The position numbers and the translations under genes were made by a program. DNA of 64,000 bases from Diadema setosum (lineage: Eukaryota > Echinodermata > Echinoidea > Diadematoida > Diadematidae), in the NCBI RefSeq assembly GCF_964275005.1, contig NC_092701.1:33482520-33546519 (forward strand), in the 5' to 3' direction. Below the pieces are notes generated by a model. That model had not been told where the DNA came from. It searched no databases and saw only the letters and a program-made list of their open reading frames with translations. Shown here one piece after another: positions 1 to 9,310 of the stretch. Position 1 is the stretch's first letter. Every line of letters starts with the position of its first letter.

Positions 1-852
1 TTATAGAGGAAGTTCCCCCTGCCTATAGATGCACATCATCTGATCACTAAAACATGTTCACGCTGCGTATGTATCAAGCTGTACATGTATGAATTACTTT
101 TACTTTAGTATACAGTACATATGCATACATGTGTGTTATGTTTGTGTGTGTGTGTGTGGATTTAACAAAACAAAAAATATGCTGAGAGTTTAGGCAGATA
201 CTACATGTACATGTTTCTTGCATAGTTCCTTGTGCCTTTCTCTCTAGATGGGAACTGTACTATTACAACGTGTGCTGTCATGATAGCAGATAGAGCAGCG
301 TATCTTAGAAAATATTAGAAAAATGTCTCATTCTTTATCATTTTAAAGTGCCCATTCCCATGACCATATTACTGAGATGTGTTCAGGCAAATATTAGTTT
401 CCTTGCTTGCTTTTAATGGAACTTTGTCAAGTGTATCTAAAACAAAGTTCTAGAGCTTCAAAAAGACAAAGTTATAGTTAAAGTTATAGTTTTTGTTTTC
501 TTTTATAGTCAAGACTCCAAACACTGCAAACTTAATCATTAAACTTTTCAGTCTGAAGGCAATTCAACAGTGCACAATAAAACTTATCTTGCTTCATAAT
601 GATACTGGCATATTTTATGGATTCTTTTATAAACAATGCAAATAATAAGTTGAACAACGTCAGTCCATGAAACTTCATTCTCTCTATATGCACCTGACCT
701 ACATGTGAACGTCCTGGCTCGAAATGTGTTTTGACATGACTGTGCAAAAACATGATGATTCACTAAAGCCAGACAAAAAATGAAAGTTAAACATAAACCT
801 AGAAATATTACATAATTTGTATGCACATCATGACTGCAGGTATGAAGGTAGT
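1..852. other. intergenic, no gene recognised
   Basis: AT-rich DNA with a short TG run near 140-158. The only open frames are short and lack recognisable domains or codon bias. I see no exon, RNA gene or clear repeat here. Confidence 0.5.
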
Positions 853-1042
853 TTAAAGGGACTGTACAGTACTGGTTGAGGTAAGGGATTCATGTTTTGA
901 ACATTTCTAAGTGAGATAATGAGAAACCTCTTATGAAATATGAAAGAGCATGTAATTTTAAGAAGGATTCAACGTTTATTTGATGAAAATTGGTTTTCAA
1001 ATGGCTGAGATATCCAAAAAAGTGATAATAATAAAAGGCGAC

Positions 1043-1054
1043 AGGCTACAACTT
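1043..1054. repeat. left 12-bp direct repeat flanking the tRNA-like array
   Basis: AGGCTACAACTT is found here and again at 3568-3579 in the same orientation, exactly bracketing the array. This looks like a target-site duplication inside the loop of the host foldback element. Confidence 0.6.
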
Positions 1055-1190
1055 ATTCAAATTCATGAAATTCTTCCGTCGAGATATTTTCATTGCAACT
1101 GATTGACAAATTGCCCTACATCGACGTAAATAAGCACTGAATTGATCAGTGTTTTGGTAGTAGCCAGGATAAAAAAATCATGGGCGTACA

Positions 1191-1262
1191 TACTCGAGCA
1201 GGATTCGAACCTACGACCTCCTGATCACCGGACAGGCGTCATCTCCATTAGACCACCGAGCT
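1191..1262 (-). tRNA. tRNA-like Pol III unit 1 (anticodon-loop reading GGT, non-canonical)
   Basis: The 72-nt sequence folds as a cloverleaf. The acceptor AGCTCGG pairs with TCGAGTA (6 of 7 positions, two of them G-U). The D-arm overlaps a consensus A box (TGGTCTARTGG). The anticodon arm is CCTGT/TCAGG with one T-T mismatch. The T-arm GTAGG/CCTGC surrounds TTCGAAT, giving a perfect B box GGTTCGAATCC. A run of seven T follows about 13 nt after the 3' end. Loop position 33 is C rather than the invariant U, and the 34-36 reading would be GGT, so function as a translating tRNA is doubtful. The A box matches tRNA-Glu type D-arms. This could be a tRNA pseudogene family or a tRNA-like noncoding RNA. 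Confidence 0.55.
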
Positions 1263-1458
1263 TTCGCCCGACAGCAAGTGTTGGTTCTAATCCTTATAGC
1301 ATGCAGCGGGTACTGCTTTGTTATTCAAATTCATGAAATTCTTCCGTCGAGATATTTTCATTGCAACTGATTGACAAATTGCCCTACATCGACGTAAATA
1401 AGCACTGAATTGATCAGTGTTTTGGTAGTAGCCAGGATAAAAAAATCATGGGCGTACA

Positions 1459-1530
1459 TACTCGAGCAGGATTCGAACCTACGACCTCCTGATCACCGGA
1501 CAGGCGTCATCTCCACTAGACCACCGAGCT
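1459..1530 (-). tRNA. tRNA-like Pol III unit 2
   Basis: Same 72-nt cloverleaf as unit 1, 268 bp away, with A box, B box and a seven-T terminator. It differs from unit 1 by one base in the D-loop (A box TGGTCTAGTGG here). Confidence 0.55.
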
Positions 1531-1725
1531 TTCGCCCGACAGCAAGTGTTGGTTCTAATCCTTATAGCATGCAGCGGGTACTGCTTTGTTATTCAAATTC
1601 ATGAAATTCTTCCGTCGAGATATTTTCATTGCAACTGATTGACAAATTGCCCTACATCGACGTAAATAAGCACTGAATTGATCAGTGTTTTGGTAGTAGC
1701 CAGGATAAAAAATCATGGGCGTACA

Positions 1726-1797
1726 TACTCGAGCAGGATTCGAACCTACGACCTCCTGATCACCGGACAGGCGTCATCTCCACTAGACCACCGAGCT
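1726..1797 (-). tRNA. tRNA-like Pol III unit 3
   Basis: Identical cloverleaf to unit 2. The terminator has six T instead of seven, which makes the period 267 bp here. Confidence 0.55.
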
Positions 1798-2056
1798 TTC
1801 GCCCGACAGCAAGTGTTGGTTCTAATCCTTATAGCATGCAGCGGGTACTGCTTTGTTATTCAAATTCATGAAATTCTTCCGTCGAGATATTTTCATTGCA
1901 ACTGATTGACAAATTGCCCTACATCGACGTAAATAAGCACTGAATTGATCAGTGTTTTTGTAAATATCTCGACGGAAGAATTTCATGAATTTGAATAACA
2001 AAGCAGTACCCGCTGCATGCTATAAGGATTAGAACCAACACTTGCTGTCGGGCGAA

Positions 2057-2128
2057 AGCTCGGTGGTCTAGTGGAGATGACGCCTGTCCGGTGATCAGGA
2101 GGTCGTAGGTTCGAATCCTGCTCGAGTA
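2057..2128 (+). tRNA. tRNA-like Pol III unit 4
   Basis: First unit of the right arm, now on the plus strand and therefore divergent from unit 3. A box, B box and seven-T terminator are intact. Confidence 0.55.
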
Positions 2129-2324
2129 TGTACGCCCATGATTTTTTTATCCTGGCTACTACCAAAACACTGATCAATTCAGTGCTTATTTACGTCGATG
2201 TAGGGCAATTTGTCAATCAGTTGCAATGAAAATATCTCGACGGAAGAATTTCATGAATTTGAATAACAAAGCAGTACCCGCTGCATGCTATAAGGATTAG
2301 AACCAACACTTGCTGTCGGGCGAA

Positions 2325-2396
2325 AGCTCGGTGGTCTAGTGGAGATGACGCCTGTCCGGTGATCAGGAGGTCGTAGGTTCGAATCCTGCTCGAGTA
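2325..2396 (+). tRNA. tRNA-like Pol III unit 5
   Basis: Same cloverleaf. The terminator has eight T, and single-base changes (TATGCCC in the trailer, ATTTATGTCG downstream) distinguish this unit. Confidence 0.55.
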
Positions 2397-2593
2397 TGTA
2401 TGCCCATGATTTTTTTTATCCTGGCTACTACCAAAACACTGATCAATTCAGTGCTTATTTATGTCGATGTAGGGCAATTTGTCAATCAGTTGCAATGAAA
2501 ATATCTCGACGGAAGAATTTCATGAATTTGAATAACAAAGCAGTACCCGCTGCATGCTATAAGGATTAGAACCAACACTTGCTGTCGGGCGAA

Positions 2594-2665
2594 AGCTCGG
2601 TGGTCTAGTGGAGATGACGCCTGTCCGGTGATCAGGAGGTCGTAGGTTCGAATCCTGCTCGAGTA
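2594..2665 (+). tRNA. tRNA-like Pol III unit 6
   Basis: Same cloverleaf with intact A and B boxes and a seven-T terminator. Confidence 0.55.
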
Positions 2666-2861
2666 TGTACGCCCATGATTTTTTTATCCTGGCTACTACC
2701 AAAACACTGATCAATTCAGTGCTTATTTACGTCGATGTAGGGCAATTTGTCAATCAGTTGCAATGAAAATATCTCGACGGAAGAATTTCATGAATTTGAA
2801 TAACAAAGCAGTACCCGCTGCATGCTATAAGGATTAGAACCAACACTTGCTGTCGGGCGAA

Positions 2862-2933
2862 AGCTCGGTGGTCTAGTGGAGATGACGCCTGTCCGGTGAT
2901 CAGGAGGTCGTAGGTTCGAATCCTGCTCGAGTA
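2862..2933 (+). tRNA. tRNA-like Pol III unit 7
   Basis: Same cloverleaf. The trailer reads CATGAATTTTTTATCC, giving a six-T terminator. Confidence 0.55.
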
Positions 2934-3129
2934 TGTACGCCCATGAATTTTTTATCCTGGCTACTACCAAAACACTGATCAATTCAGTGCTTATTTACGT
3001 CGATGTAGGGCAATTTGTCAATCAGTTGCAATGAAAATATCTCGACGGAAGAATTTCATGAATTTGAATAACAAAGCAGTACCCGCTGCATGCTATAAGG
3101 ATTAGAACCAACACTTGCTGTCGGGCGAA

Positions 3130-3201
3130 AGCTCGGTGGTCTAGTGGAGATGACGCCTGTCCGGTGATCAGGAGGTCGTAGGTTCGAATCCTGCTCGAGT
3201 A
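3130..3201 (+). tRNA. tRNA-like Pol III unit 8
   Basis: Same cloverleaf with intact boxes and a seven-T terminator. Confidence 0.55.
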
Positions 3202-3397
3202 TGTACGCCCATGATTTTTTTATCCTGGCTACTACCAAAACACTGATCAATTCAGTGCTTATTTACGTCGATGTAGGGCAATTTGTCAATCAGTTGCAAT
3301 GAAAATATCTCGACGGAAGAATTTCATGAATTTGAATAACAAAGCAGTACCCGCTGCATGCTATAAGGATTAGAACCAACACTTGCTGTCGGGCGAA

Positions 3398-3469
3398 AGC
3401 TCGGTGGTCTAGTGGAGATGACGCCTGTCCGGTGATCAGGAGGTCGTAGGTTCGAATCCTGCTCGAGTA
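3398..3469 (+). tRNA. tRNA-like Pol III unit 9
   Basis: Last unit of the array, same cloverleaf and seven-T terminator. The array ends about 100 bp downstream at the right 12-bp direct repeat. Confidence 0.55.
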
Positions 3470-3567
3470 TGTACGCCCATGATTTTTTTATCCTGGCTAC
3501 TACCAAAACACTGATCAATTCAGTGCTTATTTACGTCGATGTAGGGCAATTTGTCAATCAGTTGCAA

Positions 3568-3579
3568 AGGCTACAACTT
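3568..3579. repeat. right 12-bp direct repeat flanking the tRNA-like array
   Basis: AGGCTACAACTT, identical to 1043-1054. The right half of the foldback element resumes directly after it (TATTAGGATC). Confidence 0.6.
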
Positions 3580-3955
3580 TATTAGGATCTCTTTGTTTCA
3601 CCTTATTTTGGGATATCTCAGCCATTTCAAAACCGATTTTCATCAAATAAACTTTTGATACCCTTTAGAATTGCATGCTCTTTGACATCTCATAGAGTGG
3701 TTTCTGAACATGTCGCAAAACATTAAAAGATAAATCCTCACCTCGACCAGAACTGTACACACCCTTTAAACTTGGCATACACCAAAGGTAAATCATGACA
3801 TGCACCACATATTGTCCAAATGTAGCTACCTACACAACATTAAATAATTAGCTACAAGCAAGAACAGAGAATATTAAATACCAGGTACTCTCACAAGTTA
3901 TTGCAACATACAAAATGCATGGTATGCTGTACAGTACACCTATTTCAACTGTGCC

Positions 3956-4305
3956 TTAAAGGTCCAGTTTACCTTTGGGAGCAGTGATTTCATAAATGTT
4001 CAAGATATCACATTTGATGCATATGTGTAGGTCTGTTGTATCATAAAACATCCTACCATATGAAATATTTGCAATGAAACCTAAAATATAAGGAGATATC
4101 AGGGTTTTTCTCAATAAACCGTAACTGTACACGGTTTAGTCTGGAAACATTTCTATTATAACTATTGTTCACATTTTTAACAACACTTAACATCGATTAT
4201 ACGGATTCAAATTTTGACAGTGGTTGTTTCTATCCCTAACTCACATTTTAGAACTATTTTAGAGCACTGATGGTTTCATCTGCAAATGGTAAATTATGTC
4301 TTTAA
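3956..4305. mobile_element. TTAA-flanked MITE-like element
   Basis: Starts TTAAAGGTCCAGTTTACC. The right end read in reverse complement is TTAAAGACATAATTTACC, followed on both sides by similar words (GAGCAGTGATTTCAT and GATGAAACCATCAG). The ends are diverged, so the element looks old. It has no coding capacity. Confidence 0.5.
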
Positions 4306-7300
4306 TGCCATTGAAATCTATTATATTGTCCTGCATCTTTACACAAACTTTTAATGGATTATGGGAAGACTTGCACAAGGCAGGTTCAACTCTGAGGCAA
4401 ATCTAAATAATAAATGTTAGCACAGTTTATACAAGCCAAGAGCGAAAAATATATTGACCTAGTCTGTGATCGTAAAGAATACTTAAAATACTGATACCCT
4501 TATCAGCCATTACTATGCAAACACCCTCACGACATATTACGTGACTTTCGGGCAAGGTGCAGTAAACGTGGATGAACAAATTTTCTTTAATTTGTTGATA
4601 ACTCTTGAAACTCACGCCATATGCCATACATGTACTACTTGCTCGTTCCAGATAAAGATCTTTATTTTTTTTTATTTTTCAAGTACATGTATGCTGTATC
4701 AACGATGGAAGATATGCCACTGTGTGTGTGTGTTAGTGCAAACAACAAGCAGGGCAAAGGGTAATACTACATACAGTGTCTTTAGAATACATCCATGGAT
4801 GCAACAAGTGAACTCTGCTACAATACTGGGTGAACCTTTCAGATAATACAAGAGTCATGTTAACTACTGCAAAAGTGGATACTTTCACATGAGTATTTTT
4901 CTTTTGCGCTCAGTTGGGTAGATGAGTTTCGCATGTTTAATTCCACGGAATCAAGAAATCAACTACTCAAACATACATGTATGGCAAGCAAAAATATTCA
5001 CCTCTTGATGCTTTCATTTTTACACTATAATCTGGTTGTGCAAAATACGTGAAAATTTCCACATCGCGAAAAAATTCAACTTTTACAGTAACTCCAAGTG
5101 ATTGATTGTAATCTCTGAGAGGCATGATATTCACTGCCTAAAGTACCGTACAGTATGTACATGTTGTATTTGCTGTAGTGTTGTATTTGCTGTAGTACTG
5201 TATTATACATAGAATAATGCTCAGTGTTTCAACTTTTGCAAATTTCAAGGTGACTGATTACAGTGTATAATTTAGGAAAGTAATAACTAAAAAAATAAAA
5301 AATAAAAAATAAAAAAAATAAAAATCCCAAGATATTGGCATGTGTAACACAAGATTACCAGTAAGTCTCAAAATTTTTTCTTCAAAAGAGGAACATTTTT
5401 TACACTGACACTGTTGTTTTTGATATGAACAAATTTGAACACTTGCAAAATCATCATGTGGTATAAAGCACTGGTAATCATAGTGCAGGAAGACCAGCAA
5501 GCAGACATTCACTGTACTTTATCCTAGTTTATTACAAAGGCAGGTTTAAATATTTGATAGGTATGCTTTTTAAAGTTAGATGTGGTTTCTGCTTCTTACA
5601 TTCCACACTTTTGAACTGGTTATTTGACAACAAAGGAACTAATAATTCATCCTTTTATAGATTTTCCCCGCATCAGCCCACAGAGGACACATCTGGTATG
5701 ATTTTAATGCTCCTGATTTAAAAATAATATTGCTGTCATACACTCCAGGTACCGGTAATCAATTTGAATTTTTTTTTTTTTCAGGATTTCAAGGAATGTG
5801 GCATTTTAGGGGTGTCCCCATGCAGCTTTACAGTAATTATTGTATTGTAGCCTTCCTGTTCAGCTAAATTGAAAGATTGTGGGATCAAAAAGAAACTACT
5901 CAACACATGATCTCACACACTTGTAAACTGAAACAAACAGAAATTTCAAACATGCACAGTACGTGACAGTCTATGAGAAGCTTTCAAAGCAACTTCATCC
6001 CCTAATTCCAATATGTAACAGTAAGATGATACCGGACATTGTTAAAATAATCATGTGATAACGATAAGTCTTGTATGGCACCTTTCACAGCATAGTGCCT
6101 GTGGTAAATATTAGTCCAGCACAACTACTGGTACCTGGGCATTTAAATGTCTGTCGAAGAATACAACCCACTTCTCTAGACATGAAAGCTCTCATCCTAG
6201 TGTTTGAATTCATGATCTTCAGCACTCATCACAAAGTTTACATCAGTTGTGCTTAAGAGCTCAAAGGTTGAACCCATAGTGCTTCAAGAGTAAACATATT
6301 TTATCAAAGATGATCACCTGAAACAACGCACAGAAAAGTCTACTAGCTCAGTATGGGAGGCAAATATCCGCAAACTGTCAACAGTTTAAAAGAACAAATG
6401 TCTAACAAGTGCAGCGTGGTGGTAGCAAAAGTTGCTTGTAATGGTTTGTAAAATAAATTGGCTTCGCTATTGTGGTCCCCCATTTTACATCTTTTGTATA
6501 CTACCACCGTCACTAATAGAACTAAACAAGGCAACAACATGGTTAACACAGAAGATCAGAGTATGCTTACAATAAATTGAGAGAAAAGAATTCATGTGGA
6601 CAATTTTACTGTAATCTGAATTTCTTGAAGCCCACTCCTAAGTGTTGACTGTGTGTACTGTGGTAAAGATACAGTACCAATTTTATAGCACAAATTGTAC
6701 TGTTGAGCTACTTTATCACTACATCAGAGACTGCTGATGATCCAATTGATTTCCCTCAAATGACACATGACATCACATAGAGATACCGGTACTATCTTCA
6801 TTGTTGTATTGTATATAAAGTACCATTTGAGACACTTTTCTCTCATCATTTTATACATAGGTACTTATATCACACACTATGAACAATATAAGTTGTGGAA
6901 ATCCTTTCTTTGATTTGCACAATTTCCTTAGACTATGAGTATAAAGTAAAACTAGAAGTAAAAAGAAGCTGAAAAGTGCAAAGCAGTGCCAGTATTACAG
7001 TAGGCCCTAATGCTGATGACACTTTTGCACACAATAGTACACCTACACTGTATCCAAGAAATATACCGGTACTTTAATTACTGATGGGCATAAACACACA
7101 TGATGCAGGATAAATCTACTCACCTCTGGTCGCAGTCGGCAGATAAATTGTTATGAGCCTGTATACACAGACGATGCCAAAGGTGTACTTCACATTCACA
7201 GGAAGCGAAACCAATTAATCATTTATGTCTTTGCCCAGGATGGCACTCATATGTGTATCCGTAAAAACCTGTGAAATTTGTGGGTGGCTTCTAAACGTGA

Positions 7301-8150
7301 CTCATAACTAAATACCTGCAATCTGCCATAGCCTTCCTGGTGGGGGATGTTGATGGTTTAGATATTGGTCACTGCTTGTGGCTCTGTACCACATACAGTT
7401 GTGCAGTAGCTGGCTAGCCATGTGCTGTTGTATAACTGAACTACAGGTGAATGCCATTTTTTTTTTTTTTTAAATAACACCAGATATCTATCAATCCATT
7501 TTGTTGTTGTTGTTCTTTCTTTTTTAGAGTTTCATGCAATACACTTTCCTGTGGCAGCACATCAAAGAGTTAAGCAACACCAGTACCTGCTTTATTTTGT
7601 AAAAATACAATTGTTGTAATTGTCTGATACAATTTTGTCATTCTGAACAAAATTAATGGTCTTTGTCACAGACCAATGATATTTGTGATCGCGCATCACA
7701 AAACGCATAGCCATACTCTGATTTCTCATGAGGACTCACAACTGTAAAGTGGGTCAACCTACCGGTAGTCAATCTTGATTTTCTGAAAGAGCAATTCTTC
7801 TTAGGGAACTACATTATTCTAAAGTTTGGGATCATAAAACAAATGGGAAAATTTTGCTTTTAGCAGATTTTCTAGAAGACTATCTTTTTTTTTTGTTAGA
7901 ATAGTGTGGTTAGGTACATTTCAGAGGCCCCTTTTCACTTCTTAGAAATCCTTTTAATACACATTCTTCACTTTCAACCCTAATAAAACTAAAAGGATAA
8001 TGCCACTGCTTTGAAAGTTAGTATTTATAGTTGTGGATAGAATGTTTTGACAGAGCATGCTCAATTTCAGCTTCATCTGATAATCCTGGGCTTTATTGTT
8101 ACCATGAAGTTTTAGTCTTTACATCCTATTTTCTGCCCCATTCATTGCAC
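4306..8150. other. intergenic, no gene recognised
   Basis: AT-rich sequence with T-runs (about 5767 and 7459) and scattered poly-A. A good minus-strand splice-donor match lies near 7132 (CAGAG then GTGAGT in reverse complement), but no convincing exon accompanies it. The stretch could be long 3' UTR or intron of a minus-strand gene whose coding part is not visible. Confidence 0.4.
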
Positions 8151-8458
8151 GGAGCCAACTTGGTATAAAGTGCTTGAAATACACCCCAGAGTTCAGAGCC
8201 TCTTTTCCCGAGTGTGTGCTATCTTTCTACTTAGATCGGTTAGGAAAGTCCACTTGAATAAGCCATTTCGCTATCTCAGCGCCGCGGTGCATTGTGGGAT
8301 AGACTCGTGGATCGCTGGAGATAAACAAAGAGCGTTGCCATGCGTAACGGAGTGCAATACACACTGACCGAGTGTATGTATCGAGTCACGCTGCCCTGAT
8401 TGTTTTGCTCATTAAACTCACAAAATATTGGATATTAGACCCCTTTATATGACTCAAA

Positions 8459-9246
8459 ATGGCTGGAGACGATGTTCAGTTTAGTCTTGAACAAATTCAA
8501 CAGTTCACTGTGAAGGAATTACAGATATTTCTTTGCGAAAGAGGACTGACAACCGTGGGTAGAAAAGCCGAACTACAGGCTCTCGTATTCAGTGCTGTAT
8601 GATTGAGGGTACCACCTATCGTCACCCTAAGGACTAAGTTGTAGCTTGTTTATTCCAAAAATATAAAACAAATTCGCCTAATTCTTACCTCAAATATGCC
8701 ATAAATACTGCAGTTTTGAATGTCATGACCGTCTCGTTGATTATGAATCTCCGTTATAAAATAGCGCAATTTTAGTGCATGCTGTCCGTTTTCTTCGCGC
8801 AGCTTAAAAGGGTACCTAGCGATCGGCACCCCCTCCCTCCATAGGTATAATGCATGTGCATTTCAGAGCCGTCGTTACTGAGCGGATGTGTAATTGAAAC
8901 TGTTTAGTTTGGTTTTTTAGTTGTTTATGAGTTTGATTTTCGTTTCTTCGTTTTTATTGTTTTCATAGCTACTACTATACGCAAACAGCCATGATACGCA
9001 GGGGGTGCCGATGCCAAGGTACCCTGCCGATAGGTGGTACCCTTACCATATAACTTGGATTCAAAGTGAAACAGACAGAAGTGGAAGAGGACAGATTGAG
9101 ATCGGAGCAGTACGCAGAACTTTTGAACATTGGAGGGGAAAAAATCCAGATCCCCTTGTTGAGATTGATAACTGGATTTCAGAAAAAGAAGGTGTACGAT
9201 TTTGGCCGCCAGTGAGCTATTTTGAGATTGTTGAATGGCTATACTG
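8459..9246 (+). pseudogene. broken SAP-domain protein gene (5' part), interrupted by an insertion
   Basis: An ATG at 8459 opens 47 codons (MAGDDVQFSLEQ...). They include the SAP-like stretch FTVKELQIFLCERGLTTVGR followed by KAELQALV, which fits the SAP helix-extended loop-helix DNA-binding fold. The frame stops at 8600-8602, immediately before a 436-bp inverted-repeat insertion (8607-9042). Beyond it a good frame resumes at 9054 (LGFKVKQTEVEEDRLRSEQY) and runs to an A-run at 9139-9144. There a one-base shift moves it into NPDPLVEIDNWISEKEGV and RFWPPVSYFEIVEWLY, ending in TGA at 9244-9246. Tryptophan-Pro-Pro segments after a SAP module recall repetitive invertebrate SAP/SWIM/YqaJ-type proteins, but that family link is from memory. 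A possible further shift would continue the similarity to about 9310. The insertion and shift indicate a dead copy. Confidence 0.6.
8607..9042. mobile_element. 436-bp inverted-repeat insertion in the SAP gene remnant
   Basis: The outer arms are perfect 15-bp inverted repeats (GGGTACCACCTATCG at 8607 and its complement at 9028-9042). A second nested pair lies inside: GGGTACC...CGATCGGCACCCCC at 8810-8833 against 9001-9024. There is no coding sequence. No clean target duplication is visible, though TATGATTGA on the left and TATAACTTG on the right are similar. Best read as a non-autonomous DNA transposon or hairpin element of unassigned family. Confidence 0.6.
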
Positions 9247-9310
9247 AACGATGCTCCATGTACCAGCGTACCAAGCTCAAGACAGGATTACGAGCAGAGA
9301 GCAAAATTAC

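Larger units (their letters stand above)
1055..3567. repeat. inverted tandem array of 268-bp units carrying tRNA-like Pol III units
   Basis: About 3.4 units lie in one orientation (1055 to about 1963) and about 6 units in the opposite orientation (about 1965 to 3567), meeting at a truncated junction near 1964. The period is 267-269 bp. Copies differ by only a few bases, mainly in the T-run length plus single changes such as T for C at 1249, so the amplification is recent or homogenised. Each complete unit contains an A box, a B box and a downstream T-run. Short antisense open frames of 64 codons recur once per unit, but they merely read through the tRNA-like sequence. Confidence 0.85.
853..3769. 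mobile_element. TTAA-flanked foldback element (copy 1), split by the tRNA-like array
   Basis: The left half (853-1054) starts TTAAAGGGACTGTACAG. The right half (3580-3769) ends CTGTACACACCCTTTAA and reads as its imperfect reverse complement, sharing the words GGCTGAGATATCC and TTTGATGAAAA with the other copies. Related elements lie at 19215-19579, 42990-43369 and 52137-52787. TTAA at both ends is typical of piggyBac or Kolobok-type target sites. The short length, near-palindromic form and lack of coding sequence point to a non-autonomous MITE. Without its insertion the element would be about 390 bp. Confidence 0.75.

Noticed and set aside
1142..3518. Repeated 64-codon open frames (MISVLVVARIKKSWAYILEQ...)
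   Set aside because: They run antisense through the tRNA-like sequence in every 268-bp unit. The frame exists only because the repeat is homogenised; there are no domains, and the Pol III explanation accounts for the conservation.
1055..3567. CRISPR-like array
   Set aside because: The whole 268-bp unit is repeated without unique spacers, and the context is a eukaryotic genome.
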